Shown here piece by piece: positions 27,802 to 36,000 of a stretch of 64,000 bases of DNA. Source of the stretch: an uncultured Collinsella sp. (GTDB taxonomy: Bacteria > Actinomycetota > Coriobacteriia > Coriobacteriales > Coriobacteriaceae). A program made the position numbers and the translations under genes. The notes below the pieces were generated by a model. That model saw nothing but the letters and a program-made list of their open reading frames with translations, had not been told where the DNA came from and did no database searches. Each line of letters begins with the position of its first letter. The first letter of the stretch is position 1. The DNA lies in contig UQKW01000007.1 of assembly GCA_900541885.1 (NCBI GenBank), forward strand, positions 1-64,000. Direction: 5' to 3'.

Positions 27802-28212
27802 CTAATCCTCAAGCTGTGCCCATTCGTGCGGATCGTAGACCTTTACGTGCTTGTTGGGCTTGCCGCTCCAGTACTCCTCGTCCATAAAGGGCAGATATGC
27901 CTGAACGCCGGGGCAGATAAAGGGAATCCGCTGCTGTTGCAGTCGCTCGCGCTGGCGCTGCTCCAGGTGCGCCTCGGATATGACGGTCGGCATGCCGGAC
28001 AGCTCGACGAGGCTTGCCTGGATTCGCTTAAGGTCGGGGAGTCCCGCGTGCCATGACATCCGCATGATCAAAAAGGATGCACGGCGGTATTTTGCCTGCA
28101 CCACAGTAATGGCGGGGCGTAACGTGGGGTGAATTTTGTCCCGTTCGGGCCAAAGGTCGGCAGTGATCTCGAGGCCCAGGGTCTCCCATAGGTAATCAAG
28201 CTCTTCGTCCAT
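27802..28212 (-). CDS. conserved hypothetical protein
   Basis: A 136-residue soluble protein not confidently recognised. It has an acidic N-terminus (MDEELDYLWETLGLEI), a basic central strand-helix (VVQAKYRRASFLIMRMSW) and the segment RLQQQRIPFICPGVQAYLPFMDEEYW. The IPF-PG-Q-YLPF pattern recalls a motif before the winged helix in some MarR-like regulators, but the DNA-binding part is absent here, so it may be a shortened relative. GAGG lies about 7 nt before the ATG. It is convergent with the Spx-like gene across the tandem palindromes. Confidence 0.55.
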   Translation of the reverse strand: MDEELDYLWETLGLEITADLWPERDKIHPTLRPAITVVQAKYRRASFLIMRMSWHAGLPDLKRIQASLVELSGMPTVISEAHLEQRQRERLQQQRIPFICPGVQAYLPFMDEEYWSGKPNKHVKVYDPHEWAQLED

Positions 28213-28415
28213 GGCGCCTCGATATCTACGCGATCATTGATACTTCGATTGTGTTGCCTGGTGCTATCGTTTTCGCGGTAGAATCTGCCAACGGTTGACG
28301 GCTACCGCTCGCGGCGTTTTGCCCCTCGTGTACAGCGGTCGGCTTCACAGGTCCTTCACGGGTTGGACTAAATTAGGCCAATTTGACTGAATTTCAAAAA
28401 AGTCAAAATTGGGGC

Positions 28416-28444
28416 TTGCGTCACGGCGGGACTTCCCGTATATT
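28416..28444 (+). promoter_or_regulatory. tRNA operon promoter
   Basis: TTGCGT (28416-28421) and TATATT (28439-28444) are separated by exactly 17 bp, about 45 nt upstream of tRNA-Gln. An AATTTGACT/AGTCAAAATT inverted repeat lies just upstream. Otherwise the 276-bp gap after the hypothetical gene holds nothing I can name. Confidence 0.55.
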
Positions 28445-28488
28445 TCTTTCTTGCGCAAAGGCACAGCCGAGCGCAGCGATGCAGTCAT

Positions 28489-28562
28489 TGGGATGTCGTC
28501 TAATGGCAGGACAGCGGATTCTGGTTCCGTCAATGGGGGTTCGACTCCCTCCATCCCAGCCA
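28489..28562 (+). tRNA. tRNA-Gln (CUG)
   Basis: The acceptor TGGGATG pairs with CATCCCA. The anticodon arm is GCGGA-TTCTGGT-TCCGT with anticodon CTG, the T arm is GGGGG-TTCGACT-CCCTC, and CCA is encoded. Confidence 0.93.
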
Positions 28563-28579
28563 TTGCATTTGCTACATAT

Positions 28580-28656
28580 GGCCCGTTCGTCTAGCGGTTT
28601 AGGACGCCGCCCTCTCAAGGCGGAGATCACCAGTTCGAATCTGGTACGGGCTACCA
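28580..28656 (+). tRNA. tRNA-Glu (CUC)
   Basis: The acceptor GGCCCGT pairs with ACGGGCT (one G-U). The anticodon arm is CCGCC-CTCTCAA-GGCGG with anticodon CTC, the T arm is ACCAG-TTCGAAT-CTGGT, and CCA is encoded. It lies 17 nt after tRNA-Gln and probably shares its transcript. Confidence 0.93.
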
Positions 28657-28666
28657 AAATTGAACG

Positions 28667-28694
28667 CCCGGGCCTCGCAAGAGACCCGGGTTTT
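28667..28694 (+). terminator. terminator after the tRNA pair
   Basis: CCCGGGCCTC pairs with GAGACCCGGG across GCAA and is followed by TTTT. Confidence 0.7.
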
Positions 28695-28751
28695 GTGTAT
28701 TGACCGATGTTTAAGGCGCGTTGAGTCTGCCGCCTGGACCGAGGAGTTGTC

Positions 28752-29669
28752 ATGGACCTGCCCATCAGCTTGCAAGACATCACGTATGCCGAGAACTATC
28801 TGGCGCAGGGCGACCTGGCTACGGCGACGCCGCTGCTGGAGCGCCTGGTGGAGCTCGCCGAGGAGTATATCGACGCCGAGTGCAAGACGGAGGAGAAGCG
28901 CCAATACTTTAGCTTTGATAGCAAGTTTGAGCGCTTGGCCTATCGCCGCGTTGAGAAGGATCCGCGCGAGCTCGTGCAGGTCGAGGTGCCGTTTGACCGC
29001 CTGTACTCTGATATGGCGTTTGCCTACATTCGCCAGCAGGATTATGTGAGCGCTCGCAATGCCCTGATGCAGGCTGTGCGTTGGGACCCCATGAACTGCA
29101 ACTATCGCTTGGATTTGGCCGAGCTGTTCCGCGCACTCGAAGACAAGCAGGAATGGGCATCGCTCTCGTTCTCGGTGCTGGAGCGTGCAAGCGATGGCAA
29201 GTGCGCCGCCCGCGCTTACGCCAATCTGGGTCAGTACTTCTTGGAGCCCGAGACCGAGAACGCTTCGGCTGCCGTGGGCTGCGCGCGTCTGGCGCTGCGC
29301 CTGGCGCCCAACGATGCGCATACGACGCGCCTGCTCAACAAGATCCATACCACCTATCCGGATGCCGCCGATGAGAGCGACGAGCACGTGATGGGTGAAC
29401 TGGCCCTGCAAGGCGTTCCGACCTCGCCTTCGGCCGAGATTGCCATCTGCCTGATTATGTGCGCGACCGATGCTGCAAGCGACGGCGACAAGCAGGAGGC
29501 GACGCGCCTGACGGTACGTGCTCGCGACTTGGTGGGCGAGGAGGCCTGCGCGGCGATTATCAAACTGGTGCGCGAGAGCGATGCCGAGCTCAATGCCGAG
29601 CGCAAGGCAAAGCGCGAGGCTGCGGGCTCAAACGCCGATGGCGCCAAGGAGGCCGGCGATGCCCAGTAA
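28752..29669 (+). CDS. TPR-like helical repeat protein
   Basis: A 305-residue, probably cytosolic protein of helix pairs. LYSDMAFAYIRQQDYVSARNALMQAVRWDP and ARAYANLGQYFLEPE resemble tetratricopeptide repeats, and a charged Ala/Lys/Glu tail ends the protein. No enzymatic motif. GAGGAG lies before the ATG. Its last 11 nt overlap smpB, so the two are co-translated. A role linked to SmpB or ribosome rescue is possible only by association. Confidence 0.75.
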   Translation: MDLPISLQDITYAENYLAQGDLATATPLLERLVELAEEYIDAECKTEEKRQYFSFDSKFERLAYRRVEKDPRELVQVEVPFDRLYSDMAFAYIRQQDYVSARNALMQAVRWDPMNCNYRLDLAELFRALEDKQEWASLSFSVLERASDGKCAARAYANLGQYFLEPETENASAAVGCARLALRLAPNDAHTTRLLNKIHTTYPDAADESDEHVMGELALQGVPTSPSAEIAICLIMCATDAASDGDKQEATRLTVRARDLVGEEACAAIIKLVRESDAELNAERKAKREAAGSNADGAKEAGDAQ

Positions 29670-30129
29670 GCGCGAGCGCAAACTCATTTCCAAGAATCGC
29701 TCGGCACATCACGAGTACTTTATCGATGAGACGTTTGAGTGCGGTATTGAGCTGAGCGGCACCGAGGTCAAGTCGATTCGCGAGCGCGCCTGTCAGATCA
29801 CTGACACTTTTGCGCTGATTCGTGGCGGCGAGTGCTGGCTCGTCGGACTGCATATCCACCCTTATAGCCATGGTGGCGTGTGGAATCGCGATCCCGACCG
29901 TCGGCGTCGTCTGCTGCTGCACCGCAAGGAGATCGACTTTCTTGACGGCAAACTTCGCAACCGTGGTTATGCGCTGGTTCCGTTGGAGCTCTACTTTAAT
30001 ACGGACGGCCGCGTAAAGCTGCTGCTGGGTCTGGGTCGCGGCAAGAAGCTCTACGACAAGCGCGAGGACATGGCCAAGCGTGATGTCCAACGCGAGATCG
30101 ACCGCGCCCTTAAGGAACGCAACCGCTAG
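29659..30129 (+). CDS. smpB: SsrA-binding protein SmpB
   Basis: A 156-residue trans-translation factor that binds tmRNA and delivers it to stalled ribosomes. Hallmarks: KNRSAHHEYFIDETFECGIELSGTEVKSIR, HIHPYS, GRVKLLLGLGRGKKLYDKRED. The basic C-terminal tail (KERNR) fits the mRNA-channel helix. The ATG overlaps the preceding gene's 3' end. No tmRNA gene was recognised within the window. Confidence 0.95.
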   Translation: MPSKRERKLISKNRSAHHEYFIDETFECGIELSGTEVKSIRERACQITDTFALIRGGECWLVGLHIHPYSHGGVWNRDPDRRRRLLLHRKEIDFLDGKLRNRGYALVPLELYFNTDGRVKLLLGLGRGKKLYDKREDMAKRDVQREIDRALKERNR

Positions 30130-30138
30130 GCACTCTGT

Positions 30139-30206
30139 AAGTTGCGGTGGAATACGGACTGTTTTGCCTGTTTGAGGGGCTATTCAGTCCCTATTTCACC
30201 GCAACT
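30139..30206. repeat. 68-bp imperfect palindrome (GTTGCGGTG stem)
   Basis: AAGTTGCGGTGGAATACGGA opposes TCCCTATTTCACCGCAACT. A near-identical 68-bp copy is at 54833-54900. Both sit immediately after a gene's 3' end. Confidence 0.65.
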
Positions 30207-30333
30207 GCGGGCGTCTCATCTTTCTTACTGTTCTGACACATATGTCTCAAAGGCGGCGTCCGTTATGGGTGCCGCCTTTTTTGTGGGTACATACATCCAT
30301 GAGGTTCCAACCCGAGCTAGGGGAGTGATCGTT

Positions 30334-30837
30334 ATGGACAAAACTGCGTTCTTTACCATGCCGAGTGGCCTGTACGTGGTGAGCGCCGTGGCGGACGGGC
30401 TGCGTGCCGGCTGCGTTATCAACACAGCAGTGCAGGTGACATCCGCCCCGCCGCGCATCTCGATTGCCGTGAACAAGGAAAATGTCACGTCCGGCGTAAT
30501 CGTATCGGCTAAGGCCTTTGCGCTGACCGTGATCGATCAGACGGCCGATATGCTCTATATCGGCAACTTTGGCTTCCGCACCAGCAGTGGCTACGACAAG
30601 TTTGCCAAGTACGAGACCCACGAGACCGCGCTGGGCATGCCCTATGTGCCCGAGCACGCGGCGGCGCTGTTTAGCTGCCGTCTGATTGATACCGTGGATG
30701 TGGGCACGCACCTGCTCTTTATCGGCGAGGTGGAGGATGCCGAGCGCTTGAGCGGCGAGGCCCCGCTGACCTATGACTACTACCACAAGGTGTTAAAGGG
30801 CAAGACGCCGCCCAAGGCTTCGTCGTATCAAGGCTAG
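30334..30837 (+). CDS. flavin reductase family protein (FMN-binding split barrel)
   Basis: A 167-residue flavin reductase-like protein. MPSGLYVVSAV, GCVINTAVQVTS and PPRISIAVNKEN form the FMN-binding split-barrel core, and IGEVEDAERL...LTYDYYHKVLKGKTPPKASSY is the family's C-terminus, as in the N-terminal part of high-molecular-weight rubredoxin (Hrb) of acetogens. A GGGGAG precedes the ATG at 30334. The rubredoxin gene follows 88 bp later, so the two proteins may act as a split Hrb that passes electrons to oxygen- or NO-scavenging flavodiiron proteins (inference). Confidence 0.85.
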   Translation: MDKTAFFTMPSGLYVVSAVADGLRAGCVINTAVQVTSAPPRISIAVNKENVTSGVIVSAKAFALTVIDQTADMLYIGNFGFRTSSGYDKFAKYETHETALGMPYVPEHAAALFSCRLIDTVDVGTHLLFIGEVEDAERLSGEAPLTYDYYHKVLKGKTPPKASSYQG

Positions 30838-30854
30838 AAATGTTCTAAAAATAC

Positions 30855-30882
30855 TTGCATTATATTATTGAGAATATATACT
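30855..30882 (+). promoter_or_regulatory. rubredoxin promoter with internal AT-rich inverted repeat
   Basis: TTGCAT (30855-30860), 16-bp spacer, TATACT (30877-30882). Between them TATATT and AATATA form an inverted repeat around ATTGAG, possibly an operator for a Fur/PerR-type regulator. Confidence 0.45.
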
Positions 30883-30925
30883 AATAAGTAAGTACACCAG
30901 CAGTCACGTTCGAGAGGAGAACATC

Positions 30926-31069
30926 ATGGCTGAGGAAAAGAAGACGTATAAATTCGTGTGCACCGTTTGCGGTTACGAGGTTGAGGTCGACACGCCCGAG
31001 CTGCCCGAGGACTACGTGTGCCCGGTGTGCGGCGTCGGTCCCGATCAGTTTGAGCTCGTCGAGGAGTAA
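30926..31069 (+). CDS. rubredoxin
   Basis: A 47-residue iron protein. The two CxxCG knuckles are CTVCGYE and CPVCGVG, and [12 protein letters not shown] between them is typical; the common second aromatic and LPxDWxCP pattern is slightly shortened. AGAGGAGA precedes the ATG. It carries one Fe(Cys)4 centre and shuttles single electrons. It sits downstream of the flavin reductase with its own promoter-like sequence and is closed by a strong terminator. Confidence 0.92.
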   Translation: MAEEKKTYKFVCTVCGYEVEVDTPELPEDYVCPVCGVGPDQFELVEE

Positions 31070-31110
31070 CTCGCAGGCACACGGCGAAAGCCGAACATAG
31101 CTCTGTCCAA

Positions 31111-31145
31111 GGGTCCCGGCTGGATATTCCGGCCGGGACCCTTTT
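31111..31145 (+). terminator. rubredoxin terminator
   Basis: GGGTCCCGGC pairs with GGCCGGGACCC around TGGATATTCC and is followed by TTTT. Confidence 0.75.
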
Positions 31146-31150
31146 GATTT

Positions 31151-31192
31151 ATCTGACGGTTTAAAACGGCCTTACGTGTTACAGATTGAGAC
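31151..31192. repeat. degraded copy of the 57-bp GTCTCAATCTGTAAC palindrome
   Basis: The right arm TGTTACAGATTGAGAC is intact, while the left arm has decayed to ATCTGACG. A single copy after the rubredoxin terminator. Confidence 0.5.
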
Positions 31193-31221
31193 GTTATATC
31201 TGGACAGTCACGCCATCCCAA

Positions 31222-32478
31222 TTACATCCCCGTTAGCAGCACGATGTCGAGAATCGTCACGATGGCACCGATCCCTACGAGCAACGCGTTGAGCGGGCGC
31301 GAGTTGGCGTATTTGCCCATGACGCGGGGCGAACTGGTGAGTCGTATGAGCACAAAGACCGTAATCGGCAACTGAAGCGACAGCAGCGCCTGACTCCAAA
31401 TGAGACCCTCAAAAGGATTTGGGACGACCAGGCACGCCGCCACTGCGCCGGCGAAACAGGCCACCACCCCGATCGAGGAATGTCGGTCGTGGACGTCGTA
31501 TTCCTCGTCGAACATGCCTGCGGTGATGGTGCCTGCCGCCATGCCTGCCGTCACACTACTCGAGAGGCCCGCAAACAGCAGCGCCACCGCAAAGATGGTC
31601 GAGCTTGCTGGGCCCAGAATGGGGGAGAGCGTGTCCGCTGCGACGGCGAGGTCGTCTACGACAATGCCGTGCGCAAAGAAGGTCGTTGCGGCCAGGATGA
31701 CCATGGCCGAGTTGATTGCCCAGCCCACGCCCATCGAAAAGAGCGTGTCGAAGAGCTCATAGCGCAGACGCTCTTCGATAACCTGCTCGCCTTGGCCTTC
31801 GAAGTGCATGGATTGGATGACCTCGGAGTGTAGAAAGAGGTTGTGGGGCATAACGACCGCACCCAGGACACTCACGATAATCGCGGCAGAGCCAGTGGGC
31901 ATACTGGGCGTGATCCAGCTTGCGGCGGCTTGCGGCCAGTCGACCTTGACTAGTGCAAGCTCGGCCAAAAACGAGAGTCCTACCACGCCTACGAAGGCGA
32001 TGATCCAGCGTTCGGCACGCTTGTAGGAGTTCGTCATGAGCATCGCCATCGATACTGCCGCCACGATGACGCAGCCCGCGCGCACGGGCAGCCCAAAGAG
32101 CATTTGAAGGGCAATCGCGCCACCCAGGACTTCGGCCATGGCGGTGGCGATGGTCGCGAGATAGGCGCTGCCGAGCACCGCGCGTCCCACGATGCGGGGG
32201 AGAAAGCGTGTCGTGGCCTCGGCAAGACAGGCGCCCGTGGCGATACCCAGGTGCGCCGCATTGTGCTGCAGCACAATGAGCATAATCGTGGACAGTGTGA
32301 CGATCCACAGCAGCGCGTAGCCAAACTGCGAGCCCGCGGCCATATTGGAGGCCCAGTTGCCCGGGTCGATAAAGCCGACGGTCACGAGCAGCCCGGGGCC
32401 GATATGCCGCGCAATGTCTAGGCCTCCGTGACCACCGGTGCGTCGGGAGCCAAAGTGTTGTTTGAGATGGTTGAGCAT
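31222..32478 (-). CDS. Nramp-family divalent metal transporter
   Basis: A 418-residue membrane transporter importing Mn2+ or Fe2+ with protons. The metal site is present: DPGN at 38-41 in transmembrane helix 1, and MPHN in helix 6 (LGAVVMPHNLFLHSE). About 11 helices. The ATG at 32478 (MLNHLKQ) has AGGAG 7 nt upstream; an in-frame ATG 12 codons earlier exists. Divergent from gltB, with a repeat array in between. Metal preference cannot be decided, though the Met in helix 6 argues for transition metals. Confidence 0.92.
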   Translation of the reverse strand: MLNHLKQHFGSRRTGGHGGLDIARHIGPGLLVTVGFIDPGNWASNMAAGSQFGYALLWIVTLSTIMLIVLQHNAAHLGIATGACLAEATTRFLPRIVGRAVLGSAYLATIATAMAEVLGGAIALQMLFGLPVRAGCVIVAAVSMAMLMTNSYKRAERWIIAFVGVVGLSFLAELALVKVDWPQAAASWITPSMPTGSAAIIVSVLGAVVMPHNLFLHSEVIQSMHFEGQGEQVIEERLRYELFDTLFSMGVGWAINSAMVILAATTFFAHGIVVDDLAVAADTLSPILGPASSTIFAVALLFAGLSSSVTAGMAAGTITAGMFDEEYDVHDRHSSIGVVACFAGAVAACLVVPNPFEGLIWSQALLSLQLPITVFVLIRLTSSPRVMGKYANSRPLNALLVGIGAIVTILDIVLLTGM

Positions 32479-32600
32479 GGTGCGCTCCTGCGTGCCGTTT
32501 GTTTGACGCCGCAAAGGATACCCGTTTTAGGCTAAAAAGTTAACCAAGACTAACAAGATTGTTGTATTTGAATGGGACGGTGAAAGGGGATTGCCGAAAT

Positions 32601-32817
32601 GTCTTGATCTGTAACAACTAGGGATGGAGATTGGGCCTAGGTGTTACAGGTCAAGACAGGAAGAAATGGTCCTATGGAATATCTCGATCTGTAACAGCTG
32701 ACCGCCAAAACCGGCCCTTCGTGTTACAGATCGAGACAAACCAAAACTGTCCTGCAGAAAATCTCAATCTGTAACATCTAGGCGCCAAAATTGGGTCTTC
32801 CTGTTACGGATTGAGAT
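32601..32817. repeat. array of three 57-bp palindromes at 80-bp period
   Basis: Units 32601-32657, 32681-32737 and 32762-32817. Each has 15-bp arms close to GTCTCAATCTGTAAC / GTTACAGATTGAGAC and a 27-bp variable middle. Starts are 80-81 bp apart; the 23-24 bp spacers share GTCCT. The array fills much of the 522-bp gap between the Nramp gene and gltB; the rest (32818-33000) would have to hold the gltB promoter, which I cannot place. Confidence 0.8.
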
Positions 32818-33000
32818 GTTTGAAGCGGTGAGTTTACAGGTCGAACTTGGGGCCCTTGTTGCCGTCCTTGAGGTCGGCGGTGTCCACTTGTAGGGCGTGC
32901 GTTACGCGATTGTTTCGAAACGGGCGGGAAACACAACGGGCCGGCGATGCTCCTAGTATGCCTATTCAACTGACTGTCTAATATCTAGGGGAGGATCGCG

Positions 33001-36000
33001 ATGCAGGCAGATTCCGCTCAGCAGCAGGGCCTTTATCGCCCCGAATTCGACCACGATGCATGTGGCATCGGCGCGCTTGCCGATATCAACGGCGAGCGCC
33101 ATCACCAGATCCTGGACGACGCACTGTCCATTCTGGTTAACTTGGAGCACCGCGGTGGCACGGGACTCGAGAAGAACACCGGCGACGGCGCTGGCATCCT
33201 GTTCCAGGTTCCGCATCACTTTTTCCGTAAAGAGGCTCAAAAGTGCGGCCAGATTCTGCCGGCAGAGGGCGACTATGGTGTGGCCATGCTGTTCTTCCCG
33301 CAGGACGACAAGGGCGTAGAGGATGCCCGTCGCGTGTTTGAGGAGGGCTGCGCCGAGGCCGGCGTGCCGCTGCTCTTTTGGCGCGAGGTGCCCGTCGACC
33401 CGCACGACCTGGGTGAGACGGCGCGCGCCTGCATGCCTACCATTCTGCAGGCCTTCCTGGGCCGCCCCGACGACACGCCCGCCGGTGACGCCTTCGAGCG
33501 CCGCCTGTATGTGTGCCGCCGCACCATCGAGAAGAAGGCCGACGCCGAGTTTGCCCTGCGCGACAAGATCTTCTATGTGTGCTCCATGAGCTCGCGCACC
33601 ATCGTGTACAAGGGTATGCTGGTCGCCACGCAGATGCGCCGCTTCTTCATCGATCTCAACGACGCCGCCGTCAAAACGGCCGTGGCGCTCGTCCACTCGC
33701 GCTACTCCACCAACACTACACCCAGCTGGGAGCGCGCACATCCCAACCGCTTTATCATCCACAACGGCGAGATCAACACCCTCAAGGGTAACGTCAACTG
33801 GATTCGCGCCCGCGAGCCCAACCTGTACAGTCCCGTGCTGCAGCACGATCTTGAGCGCGTGATGCCCATCATCAACCGCGAGGGCTCCGATTCCGCGATT
33901 CTGGACAATGTGCTTGAGTTCCTAGTCATGAACGGTCGTCCGCTCACGCGTGCCGCATCCATGCTGCTGCCCGAGCCGTGGGACCACAACGACAGCCTGA
34001 GTGAGGAGCGCCGCGCCTATGACGCTTACCAGTCCATGCTCATGGAGCCGTGGGACGGTCCTGCGGCCATCGCCTTTACCGACGGCCGTACCTTGGGTGC
34101 CGCCCTCGACCGTAACGGCTTGCGTCCCGCCCGCTACTATGTGACGCGCGACGGTCGCTTTATGCTGGCAAGCGAGGTGGGCACCATCGAGGTGAGCCCC
34201 GAGAACATCCTGACGAGCGGCTGTCTGGGGCCGGGCCAGATGCTCGAGGTTGACTTTGCCCGCGGGCGCGTTATCTACAACGACGAGCTGCGCGCCCGTT
34301 ACGCCAAGGAAAAGCCCTACCGCGACTGGATTGCCGAGGAGACGCTGACGGTCGACGCGCTCGATAGGCCCGCCGCGGCAACGCCCGCCGAGGACGCCGA
34401 GGTGCCCGCCGCCGTGCGCATGGCTAAGCTCGGGTATCACTGGGATGATGTTGACGAGGTCGTGCGTCCCATGGCCCAGCAGGGCAAGGCGCCGCTCGCC
34501 TCGATGGGCATCGATGCGCCGCTGGCCTGCCTGTCCAAGAAGACGCGTTCGTTCTTTGACTACTTCTATCAGCTGTTCGCTCAGGTCACGAACCCGCCCA
34601 TCGACGCCCTGCGCGAGCATATGGTAACCTCGACCACGCTCTACCTGGGCAACCACGGCAACCTGCTCGAGGACTCCCGTACGGCCTGCCAGCTGGTTCG
34701 CTTGGAGCGCCCGTTGCTCAACGAGGAGGAGTTCGAGCGTATCTGCGCCATCGACCGTGTTGGCTTTAAGACCCGCCGGTTTCGTGCCGTGTACCGCCGC
34801 GACGCGGGTGAGGGCGCGCTGCAGGCTGCGCTCAAGCAGCTTGCCGAAGACGTCGAGGCTGCGGTTCGCGATGGCGTGAACATCGTGGTGCTGAGCGATC
34901 GCGCCGAAGCGGGCGAGGTGCCCGTGCCGTCGCTGCTCGCCGTGGGCTGCGTGCACAACCACCTGATCCGTGCCGGCGTGCGCACCTTTGCCGATATCGT
35001 GGTGGAGTGCGGCGACGCCGTGTCCCCGCACGACTTTGCGGCGCTGGTGGGCTACTCCGCGAGCGGCATCTATCCGTACAACGCGCATGCGTGTATCCGC
35101 GATCTGGCGGCACGCGGCGATCTGGACGTGACGGCCGAGCAGGGCATCGCCAATTACAACAAGGCCGCGACGGCGGGCATCGTCTCCATCATGTCCAAGA
35201 TGGGCATCTCCACGGTGCAGAGCTACCACTCCGCGCAGATCTTCGAGGCCGTGGGCTTTACGCCGGAGTTCGTCAACGCGTACTTCGCCGGCACGGTGAG
35301 CCGTGTGGGCGGTATGGGTGTCGAGGACGTCGAGCGCGAGCAGAACGAGCGCTACGACGCCGCGCTCGCCATCCTTAAGAGCCCGGCTCCCGATCAGCTG
35401 CCCACACTGGGTCTGACTAAGTGGCGCCCGCTCGGCGGCGAGGATCACCTCATCGATCCGCAGACTGTCTACTTGCTGCAGACCGCCTGCCGTGAGGACA
35501 GCTACGACACCTTTAAGGAGTACAGCGCCCGCCTGCACCGCACCGGCCGTGCCGTGCGCCTGCGCGACCTGCTCGACTTTGATGCCAGCGGCCGCACCCC
35601 GGTTTCGCTCGACGAGGTGGAACCTGCGCTCAATATCGTCCGCCGCTTTAACACCGGCGCCATGTCGTATGGCTCCATCAGCAAAGAGGCGCACGAGTGC
35701 ATGGCCATCGCCATGAACCGCCTGCACGGCCGTTCCAATTCCGGCGAGGGCGGCGAGGATCCGCGTCGCGAGACCCCACTGGCTAACGGTGACTCCAAGA
35801 ACTCCGCGATCAAGCAGGTAGCAAGTGCGCGATTTGGCGTGACGAGCCGCTACCTGTGCAGCGCCTTCGAGATTCAGATCAAGATGGCCCAGGGCGCCAA
35901 GCCTGGCGAGGGCGGTCACCTGCCCGGCAAGAAGGTCTACCCCTGGATTGCCGAGGTCCGTCAGTCCACGCCCGGCATCGGCCTGATCTCGCCTCCGCCG

